This document shows, piece after piece, positions 1 to 9,269 of a stretch of DNA of 64,000 bases (position 1 is its first letter; each line of letters begins with the position of its first letter). Origin of the DNA: Criibacterium bergeronii (GTDB lineage Bacteria; Bacillota; Clostridia; Peptostreptococcales; Filifactoraceae); NCBI RefSeq assembly GCF_001693775.2, contig NZ_MBEW02000002.1:62001-126000 (forward strand), read 5' to 3'. The notes beneath the pieces were generated by a model. The model ran no database searches, was not told where the DNA came from, and saw only the letters and a list, made by a program, of their open reading frames with translations. The translations under genes and the position numbers were made by a program.

Positions 1-1
1 A

Positions 2-1435
2 AAATACAATGTAATACCGGTTAAAATGCAAAAGGGCAAACTGATTTTAGCCATGTCAGACCCGTTGGATATATTGGCGATAGATGACGTAAGGCTAATT
101 TCAGGGATGGATGTAGATGTTGCCATTGCATCAAAAGCGGATATACAAAAAGCAATAAATGCTAATTACAGCACATCAGAGGTTGCGTCAAAGGCTGCAA
201 AGGAATTTAGCGAAGAAATGAAACAAAACACTGTAGCTCAACAACAAGCTGATGAAGAAGATGCCGGAGTAACCAATGCTCCTATGGTTAGACTGGTCAA
301 TTCTATAATAGCTCAAGCCGCAACATTAAATGCCAGCGATATACATATAGAACCATTTGAAAACCTTGTAAGAATTCGTTATAGAATTGACGGAGATTTG
401 CAAGAGGTTATGACTCCTGATAAAAATACGCATCTTGCGATAGTTACTAGGATTAAAATCATGGGGAAAATGGATATAGCAGAAAGACGTATACCACAAG
501 ACGGCAGAATAGAGACGACCGTTGATGGTAGGCTGGTTGACCTGCGTATATCAATACTACCTACTGTTTATGGTGAAAAGGTCGTAATAAGGCTATTATA
601 TAGAGACAGCATAAACGTAAGCAAGGCAGACTTAGGCTTTACAGACTATAACTTGCAACTATTCGACAAAATAATAAAAGCACCGGAGGGTATTATATTA
701 GTTACAGGACCAACCGGTTCAGGTAAGTCTACTACGCTTTATACAGTTTTAAGAGAATTAAACGATATCAAAAAGAATATAATCACTGTAGAAGACCCGG
801 TAGAATACAGACTTAGCGGGGTAAATCAGGTACAGGTAAATGCAAAAGCAGGACTTACCTTTGCTAGCGGACTTAGGTCAATACTGAGACAGGACCCGGA
901 TATAGTAATGGTTGGGGAAATAAGAGATAATGAAACAGTAGAAATAGCAATACGTGCATCTATTACAGGACACTTAGTATTATCCACTCTCCATACAAAT
1001 GATACAGCATCTACAGTCTCAAGACTTGAGGATATGGGAGTAGAACCTTTTATGGTATCAACCTCAGTAGTTGGTATTATTGCTCAAAGACTGGTAAAAA
1101 GATTGTGTCCGAAATGCAAAAAAGAACATTTAACTACTCCTGATGAAATGAAAATGCTTAAGATTACTGAGCCAATTCAGATTTATGAGCCGGTTGGGTG
1201 CAATTATTGCTCAAATACAGGGTATTCCGGCAGAATAGCTATTCACGAAATCATGGTATTAGATAGAGAAGTAAAAAGTCTTATAAATAACAGAGCCAGC
1301 GTGGAAGAAATAAAACAAAAATGTATACAAAAGGGCATGAAAACACTTAATATGACAGCTGGAGAATTAGTTGTGCAAGGTATTACGTCCTTAGAGCAAA
1401 TGCTAAAGGTAACTTATAGTGTTGATGAAATTTAA
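2..1435 (+). CDS. pilB: Type IV pilus assembly ATPase PilB (5' end outside window)
   Basis: Hexameric secretion ATPase that drives pilus extension from the cytoplasmic face of the inner pilus machine. The reading frame is open from base 2, and the residues before the first ATG (26) continue an MshEN/PilB N-terminal domain, so the true start is upstream of the window. Counting from that ATG, a Walker A (GPTGSGKSTT) sits near residue 228, a Walker B (DPDIVMVGEIRD) near 291, and two CxxC pairs near 361 and 392 form the zinc site typical of PilB/GspE but absent from PilT. The pilT and pilC genes follow directly, as in clostridial pilus operons. Identity is firm; only the N-terminus is missing. 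Confidence 0.96.
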   Translation, partial: KYNVIPVKMQKGKLILAMSDPLDILAIDDVRLISGMDVDVAIASKADIQKAINANYSTSEVASKAAKEFSEEMKQNTVAQQQADEEDAGVTNAPMVRLVNSIIAQAATLNASDIHIEPFENLVRIRYRIDGDLQEVMTPDKNTHLAIVTRIKIMGKMDIAERRIPQDGRIETTVDGRLVDLRISILPTVYGEKVVIRLLYRDSINVSKADLGFTDYNLQLFDKIIKAPEGIILVTGPTGSGKSTTLYTVLRELNDIKKNIITVEDPVEYRLSGVNQVQVNAKAGLTFASGLRSILRQDPDIVMVGEIRDNETVEIAIRASITGHLVLSTLHTNDTASTVSRLEDMGVEPFMVSTSVVGIIAQRLVKRLCPKCKKEHLTTPDEMKMLKITEPIQIYEPVGCNYCSNTGYSGRIAIHEIMVLDREVKSLINNRASVEEIKQKCIQKGMKTLNMTAGELVVQGITSLEQMLKVTYSVDEI

Positions 1436-1458
1436 AAGGATTTAAAAAGGATTGGCAA

Positions 1459-2580
1459 ATGCTAAAATTAAATAGTGACAACCAAATTGACCAAATTATA
1501 AAACAACAAAATATACAATCCAAGTACAATATAAACGGCATATTAAAAATGGCAGTGGATTTAAAAGCATCAGATGTGCATATCACTGTAGCAGCTCCGC
1601 CATATGTAAGGATAAATGGGAAACTTGTACCAATGATAAAGGATACCTTAAGACTTGAGGACTCCTATGACTTAGTAAAGCAAGTATTAAATGAGTCTCA
1701 GTTTGAATATTTAAGAGAAAATGGAGAAATAGACCTATCATATTCAGTGCCTGACGTTGGAAGATTTAGAGTAAATGCCTTTAAACAAAGAGGCAGCTAT
1801 TGTATGGTTTTAAGACTTATAAGCTTTCAAGCTCCTACTATGCAAAGCCTTGGATTACCGGAAAACTTTAAAAATCTTTGTGCATTAAGAAGAGGCTTGA
1901 TATTAGTTACCGGACCAACGGGGTCGGGAAAATCAACTACACTTGCATCAATGGTGTCTTATATGAACAAGACGAGAAATGACCATATTGTAACTATAGA
2001 AGACCCGATAGAGTTTTTGCATAAGCATGGGAGCTGTATAGTAAATCAAAGAGAAGTTGGAATAGATACAAAATCCTTTGCAAACGCCTTAAAATCGTCT
2101 TTGCGTGAGGACCCCGATATTATATTGGTAGGAGAAATGAGAGACCAAGAAACTATTGCAACAGCAATCACTGCTGCCGAAACCGGACACTTGGTGCTAA
2201 CAACCCTACATACAATAGGTGCAACAAAGACTATAGACAGAATTGTTGATAGTTTTCCTCCACATCAACAACAGCAAATAAAAATACAGCTTGCGGGTAT
2301 GATAGAGGCGGTTATTTCACAGCAGTTACTGCCTACAATTGATGGAAAATCAAGAGTAATTGCATTAGAAGTTATGACAGCCACTCCTGCGATTAGGAAT
2401 TTAATTAGAGAGGGAAAGACACATCAATTACAAACAATTTTGCAGACAGGCTCAAAATATGGTATGATTACAATGGATAAGAGTATAATTAACCTTTATA
2501 GAGAAAGAAAAATTTCTATGGATACAGCTATTAAATTTGCAGTAGACCAAGAATACATTATGAAAGAGTTGGGGGTGTAG
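1459..2580 (+). CDS. pilT: Type IV pilus retraction ATPase PilT
   Basis: Retraction motor of type IV pili, a hexameric cytoplasmic ATPase that depolymerises the pilus. The 373-residue length is normal for PilT. Walker A (GPTGSGKSTT) lies near residue 152, Walker B (EDPDIILVGEMRD) near 217, and the TLHT histidine motif near 250. It lacks the paired CxxC zinc motif of PilB, which separates the two paralogues. It starts 23 bases after the pilB stop and ends four bases before the pilC start, so the three genes form one operon. The presence of pilT implies retractable pili and possibly twitching motility; the pilins themselves are not in the window. Confidence 0.96.
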   Translation: MLKLNSDNQIDQIIKQQNIQSKYNINGILKMAVDLKASDVHITVAAPPYVRINGKLVPMIKDTLRLEDSYDLVKQVLNESQFEYLRENGEIDLSYSVPDVGRFRVNAFKQRGSYCMVLRLISFQAPTMQSLGLPENFKNLCALRRGLILVTGPTGSGKSTTLASMVSYMNKTRNDHIVTIEDPIEFLHKHGSCIVNQREVGIDTKSFANALKSSLREDPDIILVGEMRDQETIATAITAAETGHLVLTTLHTIGATKTIDRIVDSFPPHQQQQIKIQLAGMIEAVISQQLLPTIDGKSRVIALEVMTATPAIRNLIREGKTHQLQTILQTGSKYGMITMDKSIINLYRERKISMDTAIKFAVDQEYIMKELGV

Positions 2581-2583
2581 TTA

Positions 2584-3792
2584 TTGGCAGAGTTTACTTA
2601 TAAAGAAATTACAAAGCAAGGTACTGTAGTAGAAGGTAAGCAAGAGGCAGCTACAAAGGATGAAGTGATTGCAGCTATCAGAAGTAGAGGCTCAAGCCCA
2701 ATACAAGTAAATGCAATTGAAGAAGGCTCAAAAAATATTAATATAAGCTTTGGTCAAGGAAAGCCAAAGTCAAAAGTGCTTTCCATATTTTCAAAGCAGC
2801 TTTATGTACTGTTAAACGCAGGTATGCCATTATTAAACAGCATTGAGGCATTGGAAAAACAGACTGAAAACAAAATGCTAAAAGACGCCTTAGCTGATAT
2901 CAATGTTCAGTTACAAAAGGGTGCAATATTTTCAGCTGCATTGGATAAGCATCCAAATGTTTTTCCTCAATTGTTTAGGTCAATGGTAAAGTCGGGGGAA
3001 ATGAGCGGTAATATTGATGGAGTGCTTGACAATTTATCAACTCACTACCAAAAAGATGCGGCACTAAGTAGTCAGATTAAAGGTGCAATGATGTACCCTA
3101 TAGTAATATCTATTTTTGCCATAGGAGTAGTAGTCTTACTGGTAGTTAAGCTGATACCTATGTTTAAATCACTATTTGAAGGTAAAGAATTACCAGCAAT
3201 TACACAGTTTATGCTTGATTTAAGCAATTTATTAATTACAAAATGGTGGCTAATAATACTAGTAGTAATAGGTATAGGTGTAGCATTTTCAGCCTATAAG
3301 GCATCACCTCAGGGCAGATTGAGTTTGGACAAGCTTAAAATAAATATGCCAGGTTTAGGTAAATATATAAAAATTATAATCACATCAAGATTTGCATCTA
3401 CATTAGCGGTGCTAATCTCCAGTGGTATACCAATACTTCAAGCGATAGGCTCTGCAGCTGCGGTTACAAATAATAAAGTAGTAGAGCTAAAGATGCAAGA
3501 CGCAGTAGAGAACATCAAAAAAGGTATACCTATGTCAACGGAATTTGAAAAACTAAATGTATTTCCTCCTATGATGATATCTATGATAAAAGTAGGAGAA
3601 GAATCAGGTGCTATAGATAGTATGCTACTCAAGACCTCAGAATTTTACGAAGAAGAATTAGAGGCAGCAGTCAAAAAAATGACATCACTTATGGAGCCTG
3701 TTATGATAATTTTCTTTGGCGTTGTAGTAGCTGTAGTGCTATTATCCATTTACCTACCTATGTTTGAAATGTCAACATCAGGTGTAGGTTAA
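2584..3792 (+). CDS. pilC: Type IV pilus inner-membrane platform protein PilC
   Basis: Polytopic platform protein of the type IV pilus, the membrane partner of the PilB and PilT motors. Two repeated T2SSF domains are visible (roughly residues 68-190 and 270-392), each ending in a hydrophobic segment; strong membrane stretches lie near residues 171-193, 217-237 and 370-395. The length, 402 residues, is that of the family. I take the TTG at 2584 as start because a G-rich ribosome binding site overlaps the pilT stop just upstream and no ATG is placed as well. It closes the pilus part of the operon; an Asp23-like gene follows 18 bases later. Confidence 0.95.
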   Translation: MAEFTYKEITKQGTVVEGKQEAATKDEVIAAIRSRGSSPIQVNAIEEGSKNINISFGQGKPKSKVLSIFSKQLYVLLNAGMPLLNSIEALEKQTENKMLKDALADINVQLQKGAIFSAALDKHPNVFPQLFRSMVKSGEMSGNIDGVLDNLSTHYQKDAALSSQIKGAMMYPIVISIFAIGVVVLLVVKLIPMFKSLFEGKELPAITQFMLDLSNLLITKWWLIILVVIGIGVAFSAYKASPQGRLSLDKLKINMPGLGKYIKIIITSRFASTLAVLISSGIPILQAIGSAAAVTNNKVVELKMQDAVENIKKGIPMSTEFEKLNVFPPMMISMIKVGEESGAIDSMLLKTSEFYEEELEAAVKKMTSLMEPVMIIFFGVVVAVVLLSIYLPMFEMSTSGVG

Positions 3793-3810
3793 AAATCTTG
3801 GAGGATAAAT

Positions 3811-4131
3811 ATGTTTGAATATGAAAATGAGAAGGTTGTAATATCTAAATCAGCAATACAAACAATAGTAAGACTTGCGATTGAAGAAGTAAAAAGCGTT
3901 GCAAACTTTTCAAAAAGTATTAATAGAAATGAGAAATTATACAATCTGAAAATAAGCGAAAACGTGGTAAGTGTAAACGTATTTGCAGCATTTTATTATG
4001 GATACAATCTAAAAGAAGAAATAGAAAAACTGCAAGATAATATAAAAAATTCTATTGAAACCATGTTGGGCATGGAGGTAGATAGAGTAAATGTTTATGT
4101 GTACGATTTAATTATTAACCAGGAGCACTAA
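3811..4131 (+). CDS. Asp23/Gls24 family envelope stress protein
   Basis: Small (106 residues) Asp23/Gls24-like protein. Members are cytoplasmic or membrane-associated and are tied to cell-envelope stress in Firmicutes; no enzymatic activity is known. The family pattern is visible: an early IxxSAIQTIVRLAIEEVK stretch, a central VSVNVFAAFYYGYN strand and a C-terminal VDRVNVYVYDL strand, matching the alternating helix-strand build of the domain. It starts behind a GGAGG site. Its position just before nusB is common in Clostridia and Bacilli, where the same family member (YqhY in Bacillus) sits beside nusB and the fatty-acid genes. The exact role is unknown. Confidence 0.85.
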   Translation: MFEYENEKVVISKSAIQTIVRLAIEEVKSVANFSKSINRNEKLYNLKISENVVSVNVFAAFYYGYNLKEEIEKLQDNIKNSIETMLGMEVDRVNVYVYDLIINQEH

Positions 4132-4137
4132 TAAAAT

Positions 4138-4593
4138 ATGCAAGATTTAAATAACCAAAAGACAAATACAAAATCAGGTAGACATAAACAGCGTACCAAT
4201 GCAATGAAAATAATATATCAACTGATTTTTAATGATGATTTTGAAGAAGTAGTGCCTATATACTTTGAGGAAAATGAAATTGATAGACTTTCGGCTACTT
4301 ATTTGAATGAAATCTTGGATATATTTAAACAAAATAAGTCTGAGGTTGACGATATACTGGAAAATTCTTTGCATGAAAATTGGAACATAAAAAGACTTTC
4401 GAAAATTGATTTGGCAATATTAAGGGTAGCAATTATAGAAATGCAATTTTTAAAAGCACCTTATAAAGTAGTAATAAATGAGGCAGTAGAGCTTGCAAAA
4501 GAATATTCTGATGAAGAGTCATATGGATTTGTAAATGGAGTATTAAAGACATATTTGCAAAAATATCAGGGAGAGCAATCTGATGAAGCTTAA
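4138..4593 (+). CDS. nusB: Transcription antitermination factor NusB
   Basis: NusB pairs with NusE (S10) to bind boxA RNA and support antitermination of rRNA operons. The 151-residue protein has the family all-helical pattern, with the LSKIDLAILRVAIIEM segment, the PYKVVINEAVELAKEYS segment and the FVNGVLKTYL C-terminal helix, the standard NusB signature. It begins seven bases after the asp23-like gene and overlaps xseA by 11 bases, which suggests translational coupling. The ribosome binding site is weak. The first 20 residues are a polar extension. Confidence 0.95.
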   Translation: MQDLNNQKTNTKSGRHKQRTNAMKIIYQLIFNDDFEEVVPIYFEENEIDRLSATYLNEILDIFKQNKSEVDDILENSLHENWNIKRLSKIDLAILRVAIIEMQFLKAPYKVVINEAVELAKEYSDEESYGFVNGVLKTYLQKYQGEQSDEA

Positions 4594-5779
4594 GACATTT
4601 ACTGTCACAAAAGTTAATCAGTTACTGTCAAACTACGTTTCAGAAAATCCTATATTTAATGTCTTGTCAATTACAGGAGAGGTCATAGACTACAAGGAAA
4701 CAAACTATGGATACAATTTCTTGTCATTAAAAGACGAACAATCTAGAATTAGAGCTATGGTTTTTACAAAAACCTTGGGAGACATAAAGCTAAAAGACGG
4801 AGATGTGATTACAGCTGTTGGCAAAATTAGCTTTTACTCAAGATATGGGACTTACACCTTTTTAGTAAATAAACTGGAGGTTCAAGGAATTGGTTATAAT
4901 TTTGAGCAATTTGCAAAATTATATAAAGAGCTTGCTGCCTTAGGCTATTTTGAAGAAAGTAGAAAAAAACCACTGCCAAAATATCCAAATGTTATAGGAG
5001 TGGTGACTTCAACCACTGGAGCTGCATTACAAGACATACGAGCTGTAATAATAAGGAGATATCCGAAAATCACTATGCTGGTTTGCCATGCAAAAATGCA
5101 GGGAGATAATGTAGATGTTGAAGTAGCAGACGCAATCCATAGACTAGAAAAACTTGGAGTTGACACAATAATCTTATCAAGAGGTGGTGGAGATGCTGAT
5201 GACTTAGCAGCATTTAATTCCAAATTAATAGCGGACACAATATATAACAGCGATGTACCAATAATTTCTGCCATAGGTCATGAAATAGATTTTAGTATAA
5301 GCGATTTTGTAGCAGACAAAAGAGCAGCTACACCCTCTATTGCTGCTGAGATATCTGTACCTGAGATTAGTGAAGTGATAAAAAAAATTGATGATTTAAA
5401 AGACGACATCACTCAGTCGTTTAATCAGGTATTACAAAATTATAAACTCAAGCTTAGTTTTCTTGAAAAAGAAATAAAGCTAGGCTCACCAGCTCAAAAA
5501 ATTTATGAAAAAAAGATGATGATGAAGGATTTACAATCAATGCTTAATAGTCAGTTTACAACACTTATTTATAGTTATAAGCAAAGACTTCAAAATATTG
5601 AAAAAATATTATCTTCATCAGATTATTCTAAAGTCTTGGAAAAAGGCTTTGCCATGGTAAAAAAAGATGGCAAGATAATTCAGTCAGCCGATGAGCTTTT
5701 AGTTGGCGATGATTTATTAATTGAGTTTATGACAGGCAGTGCGAGTGCTACTGTAAACAATATAACAAAAGGAAGATAA
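4583..5779 (+). CDS. xseA: Exodeoxyribonuclease VII large subunit
   Basis: Catalytic subunit of exonuclease VII, which degrades single-stranded DNA from both ends in mismatch and damage repair. The N-terminal OB-fold (about residues 1-100, starting TVTKVNQLLSNYVSENP) is followed by the nuclease domain with the GVVTSTTGAALQDI and ILSRGGGDADDLAAFN signatures, then a long helical C-terminal region expected to wrap the small subunit. Length 398 residues is normal. It overlaps nusB and is followed after three bases by xseB, so the subunits are made together. Assignment is secure. Confidence 0.97.
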   Translation: MKLKTFTVTKVNQLLSNYVSENPIFNVLSITGEVIDYKETNYGYNFLSLKDEQSRIRAMVFTKTLGDIKLKDGDVITAVGKISFYSRYGTYTFLVNKLEVQGIGYNFEQFAKLYKELAALGYFEESRKKPLPKYPNVIGVVTSTTGAALQDIRAVIIRRYPKITMLVCHAKMQGDNVDVEVADAIHRLEKLGVDTIILSRGGGDADDLAAFNSKLIADTIYNSDVPIISAIGHEIDFSISDFVADKRAATPSIAAEISVPEISEVIKKIDDLKDDITQSFNQVLQNYKLKLSFLEKEIKLGSPAQKIYEKKMMMKDLQSMLNSQFTTLIYSYKQRLQNIEKILSSSDYSKVLEKGFAMVKKDGKIIQSADELLVGDDLLIEFMTGSASATVNNITKGR

Positions 5780-5782
5780 AAA

Positions 5783-5971
5783 TTGAGTACAAAAAATGAT
5801 TTTGAAAATAAAATGAATAGGTTGCAGGAAGTAGCGACAAAATTAAAATCTCAAGACATCACCTTAGACGAAGCATCTAAATTGTATGAAGAAGGTGTGA
5901 AGTTATCTAAACAGTGCAAGAAATATATTGATGAAAAAGAGCTTTTAATCAAAAATGTTGATGAAATGTAA
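5783..5971 (+). CDS. xseB: Exodeoxyribonuclease VII small subunit
   Basis: Small non-catalytic subunit that binds the helical tail of XseA. The 62-residue protein carries the family pattern: FENKMNRLQEVATKLKSQDITLDEASKLYEEG, an all-helical hairpin. It starts at TTG three bases after the xseA stop. In many Clostridia the next genes are isoprenoid genes (ispA, dxs); here the operon ends in a gene-poor scar containing dead insertion sequences, so the downstream neighbours have been lost or moved. Confidence 0.93.
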   Translation: MSTKNDFENKMNRLQEVATKLKSQDITLDEASKLYEEGVKLSKQCKKYIDEKELLIKNVDEM

Positions 5972-6252
5972 TTAAATACCTAATATAACAATTTAAAATT
6001 TAATTGTAGGGGAAAACTTCGTTCACATGAAAGTGTAAGACTATCAATAATTATTAATTATACTAGTATCTATTTAAAAAATCACTATGCTTGAAAAAGT
6101 GTAGTAGTGTTTGACGAGCAAGATTGCTAACGCTATGAGCGTAGCGAACAAAAGTGCCCCGAGGAAAGAAAATACAATTGGATTTTCAATCAGGTTTTAG
6201 GATAAATCAATTTTTCGAGTTTTAGTTCAGAGTATTTATAATAAATCATTTT
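5972..6252. other. Gene-free stretch with imperfect palindromic repeat
   Basis: No convincing reading frame. Around 6108-6170 there is a G+C-richer patch containing GCTAACGCTATGAGCGTAGC, a near palindrome. The core GCTAACGCT recurs in the hairpin at 8311-8393, so both may belong to a dispersed repeat family. A GTAGGGG-type tract at 6006-6012 resembles the one at 21249. Confidence 0.4.
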
Positions 6253-6308
6253 AAAAAGCTCTATAATCTTAATTGGGCAAACCCAAAGAGAGATTATAGA
6301 GCTTTTTT
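6253..6308. terminator. Strong intrinsic terminator
   Basis: A 17-bp arm at 6253-6269 pairs with 6291-6307, with an inner TTGGG/CCCAA hairpin and a run of T directly after. It is A-rich on the other side, so it could work in both directions. It lies about 280 bases behind xseB and ends the pil-xse transcript. Confidence 0.85.
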
Positions 6309-6372
6309 TGTTTATATTTATTTTTTCTATCATGATACATAAAATGAGGTAGAAAAGCAAATGTTATACTAA

Positions 6373-6595
6373 CTTATACTGACATACCTTTAAATTTATA
6401 GTAAAATAATGAATTATGAGAAAAGTATACGAAATAAGTGAACAAGAATATAAACAAGTTGAAGAAATAAGAAAAGCTAACAATAATAAGACGCTAGATA
6501 AAAAATTACGAGTAATAACTCTAAGATTTCAAGGATATAAGAATGTTGAAATTGCAGAAATTATATAGTACACACCTAACTATGTAGTGCGTAGC
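6373..6595 (+). pseudogene. IS630-family transposase N-terminal fragment
   Basis: From the ATG at 6418 the frame encodes the helix-turn-helix N-terminus of an IS630-type transposase (MRKVYEISEQEYKQ...). It matches the start of the better preserved relic at 43909-44118 almost residue for residue, but here a TAG interrupts it before YTPNYV, and the match then ends at the IS3 fragment. The upstream 6373-6395 carries the same terminal sequence (ATACTGACATACC) as the other copy. The DDE catalytic part is absent, so the element is dead. Confidence 0.85.
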
Positions 6596-6975
6596 AGTCA
6601 ATACTTTGGACACATTTTTGGAATATTTTTTCTAATAAATATAAAAAATTACACACTCATTTCTTGATATTTTTTCTCGTACTCATTTGGAGTTAAGTAA
6701 CCAAGTGAACCGTGAGGTCTTTTATTGTTGTACCTTTGGATGTATTCGAAACAAGAAAAATATAACTCTTTTATGTTCTTATAAGTTCTGCATTTACAAG
6801 CTCTCTATTCGAAGGCTTTGAAAAAAATGTTTGTAATATGTGCTTCTATTCACATTCAAAACTCTGCAAAGAGTATTGATATTATGTTCTTTTCTAAGTT
6901 TGTAGACATCAGTTAGTCTCTGCCTGAGTGTGGCGTGAATATGGCAATCGCTTTTTTTAATATTAAGTTTTCCTC
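6596..6975 (-). mobile_element. IS3-family element remnant (orfA end and orfB fragments)
   Basis: Read on the minus strand, 6649-6815 encodes the C-terminus of an IS3/IS150 OrfB integrase (RYNNKRPHGSLGYLTPNEYE) and a normal stop. Upstream (6830-6960) are the end of OrfA (ENLILKKAIAIFTP) and the start of OrfB (YKLRKEHNINTLCRVLNVNRSTYYK) in different frames. The catalytic DDE core between them is deleted. The outer end at 6596-6612 (TGTCCAAAGTATTGACTGC on minus) looks like the element terminus, nested in the IS630 fragment. Confidence 0.82.
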
Positions 6976-7112
6976 TGGTATGAAAAACTTTAGAAAATTT
7001 AGAAATAAGATATTATTAACTCTTAATTGAAAGATATGTGTTTTAGACAGTATAAGTAAAAAAATCTGTCAAGATAATATAAATCTCAACAGACATTTTG
7101 ACAAATTTCAAC

Positions 7113-7153
7113 AACCTATTTAGATAAAAATGAAAATATCTCTAAAATAGGTT
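7113..7153. terminator. Possible terminator hairpin downstream of the lytic transglycosylase
   Basis: AACCTATTT at 7113-7121 pairs with AAATAGGTT at 7145-7153, extended by partly paired bases inside. It lies about 140 bases beyond the 3' end of the minus-strand gene at 7291. The T run is weak on both strands, so function is uncertain. The flanks between 6976 and 7290 hold no gene. Confidence 0.45.
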
Positions 7154-7290
7154 TGTTTGCTATACAAAAAAATAAAACATTTATAAATCAATAGAAGTAA
7201 AGACAATTATTGAAAATAAAACACAAGGAAAATATTAAACAAAAAATTTTTTTAATTATTTTTCACCCTACTATTGACAAAGAACCTTTA

Positions 7291-8010
7291 TTATTTTACT
7301 GCATTTGCTATTTTTGTTTTGCGTGTAAGGATTGAATTAGCATATTTTGTATTATAGTTTCCTTTTGATACGTTTCCGCTGCCCCAGTTGTAAGAGGAGA
7401 GCGCTCTTATTTCGTCTCCAAACATTTTATATCCTGTTGATAGGGCACTTACACCTGCACGAATGTTGTCTTCAATTATTAAGGCTCTGTCTACTGTTAT
7501 TCCCATATATGGCATTGCACTGTAGTATAGTTGCATTAGTCCATATGCACCATTACCTACTGCGTTTGGGTTAAATCTGCTTTCTTGTTCCATGATTGCA
7601 TAAACTATATATTTGTTTATTCCGTAGTCTGCTGTGTTTTTATTTACTGCGTTGATAATTCTTAATGCTTGGTCTGTACTTAAAGCTGGATTGGTCCTCA
7701 TGATGTAATTGAATATGTTGTTGTCTTCTTGTGAAAGCTCAGAGGATGTATTTACTTGAGTTGAATATTGGGATTTTGCCTCTGTTTCTTTTTTTAGTCT
7801 TTCTTCTTCAGCTTTTTTTTCAGCTGCCAGTCTTTCTTTTTCGGCTACCAATTTTTCTGTGTCACCGACTACTGTGATTGCTGAATTAAGGTTAGCAACT
7901 TTTTCGGTGCTGTCTATATACACGAAATCAGGGGAGTCTGCAAATGATACCGTTAATGGACAAATTGATATTGCCAGTGCTAGCAAAATCTTTTTATTTA
8001 ATTTTAACAT
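7291..8010 (-). CDS. Secreted lytic transglycosylase (SLT domain)
   Basis: Predicted exported peptidoglycan lytic transglycosylase. Residues 1-24 form a signal peptide ending VSFA. Residues 50-80 are a charged Lys/Glu helix, likely a coiled coil, then a linker, and from about residue 105 a soluble lytic transglycosylase domain. The catalytic Glu is expected at residue 143 in EQESRFNPNAVGNGAYGLMQ, and the later AGVSALSTGYKMFG and SSYNWG segments fit the fold. It is a lone gene between scars, with gene-free DNA on both sides. It may remodel the wall in growth or help a surface machine through the wall; the sequence does not choose between these. Confidence 0.9.
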   Translation of the reverse strand: MLKLNKKILLALAISICPLTVSFADSPDFVYIDSTEKVANLNSAITVVGDTEKLVAEKERLAAEKKAEEERLKKETEAKSQYSTQVNTSSELSQEDNNIFNYIMRTNPALSTDQALRIINAVNKNTADYGINKYIVYAIMEQESRFNPNAVGNGAYGLMQLYYSAMPYMGITVDRALIIEDNIRAGVSALSTGYKMFGDEIRALSSYNWGSGNVSKGNYNTKYANSILTRKTKIANAVK

Positions 8011-8310
8011 AAAATATATCCTTTCTTGGTAAATACTCTATTTTCTATATAAAGTTAAAGTTTTTAAACAATTCTTTTACATAGATTTCAAATATTACAA
8101 TCTGTAAGATATTATACACTAATTTTAAATAAAATGCAATAGACCGGATATATTGGAATTACACAATAGTTGTTCACGATACAAATATTTCAAATTTTCA
8201 ATAATTTGTTACAAATGTTAATTTGTTTTTGCAATTTGTAGTAAACGTCAATTTAAAATGTCATGTCGTTTTAATAGGTATTGCTGATACAAATAATTAA
8301 ATCATCAATA

Positions 8311-8393
8311 AAGGCGGGGTATGTTCATCGAAGGAGCTTTTAGGCTAACGCTGTAGGCGAAAGCACTCCAAGATGAATTTACCCCGCCTTTTA
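8311..8393. terminator. Long G+C-rich hairpin, probable terminator of the aldolase gene
   Basis: A 12-bp outer arm (AAAGGCGGGGTA) pairs with TACCCCGCCTTT about 60 bases later; inside, TTCATC pairs with GATGAA and GGAGC-type bases pair with CACTCC. It lies 60 bases beyond the 3' end of the minus-strand aldolase gene. Its core GCTAACGCT recurs at 6132, so it may also be one copy of a dispersed repeat. The rest of 8011-8310 shows no gene. Confidence 0.65.
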
Positions 8394-8456
8394 TTAGAAA
8401 ATAGTAGTGTTAATATTTTTTGCTGATAAAATTTATTTTGCAAGTAAAAAGTTTTC

Positions 8457-9098
8457 TTATCTACCATAGGATTTAAATTTTTCTTTCATAAATTTCATTT
8501 CATTGTCGTCTAATATGAATGGCTTACCTACAGACCTAGCAATCATATAGGTCATAGAGCATTCTTCTACTGTGCTGGCTAAGCTAAATGCCTTTTCTAT
8601 ATTTTCTCCATAAGCGATTTGACCATGATTGGCAAGTAGGCAAGCTTTTCTATCTACTAATGCGGCTACAGCTGCCATGCCGATTTCTTTTGTGCCAAAT
8701 GACTGATATTCAGCACATCGTACATTATTTCCACCGCCGGAGGCAACAAGATAATTAGATGCCGGTAATTCTTCTCTCAAAATAGATAAAGAGGTCGCAT
8801 AAACAGAGTGACAATGCACTATAGCATTTGCCTCAGGGTAATTTTTGTAAATCATAGTGTGCATTTGTAATTCGGTAGATGGCTTTCTTTTTCCCTCTAC
8901 AATATTACCGTCAAAATCAAGCACTGGTATATCATCAGGTTTCATTTCAAAATAATCTTGACCGCTTGTGCTGATTACCATAAGACTTTTTTCTCTGTCA
9001 ATAATAGATATATTTCCACCTGTACCCTTTGTAAGACCTGATTTAATCATTTTTTGACAATAAGTGATTACATCTTTTCTTTGTTCTTCTAATAACAT
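8457..9098 (-). CDS. Class II aldolase (L-fuculose-phosphate aldolase type)
   Basis: Zinc-dependent class II aldolase/epimerase family enzyme that cleaves a phosphorylated sugar such as L-fuculose-1-phosphate into dihydroxyacetone phosphate and an aldehyde. All key residues are visible in the 213-residue protein: TGGNIS near residue 26, catalytic Glu76 in PSTE, zinc ligands His95 and His97 in VHCHSVY, and His158 in ANHG. I place the start at the ATG at 9098 because GGAGG lies five bases upstream, rather than at a TTG 12 bases earlier. It stands alone, without other sugar genes, so the substrate (fuculose, rhamnulose, ribulose or methylthioribulose phosphate) is unknown. Confidence 0.86.
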   Translation of the reverse strand: MLLEEQRKDVITYCQKMIKSGLTKGTGGNISIIDREKSLMVISTSGQDYFEMKPDDIPVLDFDGNIVEGKRKPSTELQMHTMIYKNYPEANAIVHCHSVYATSLSILREELPASNYLVASGGGNNVRCAEYQSFGTKEIGMAAVAALVDRKACLLANHGQIAYGENIEKAFSLASTVEECSMTYMIARSVGKPFILDDNEMKFMKEKFKSYGR

Positions 9099-9269
9099 TG
9101 AAACCTCCAAATTTAATTCTGTTTTATTTATTTCAAGTTAATTATATAATCAATCTTTAAAAATTAAAATATAAATTTATATCTTAACTTATTTCCTTTT
9201 GTGTACTTTATTTTGTTGATGTTGTATAATGTAATTAACATCCAGTCAAACTAAAAAAAGGGGTTATTT

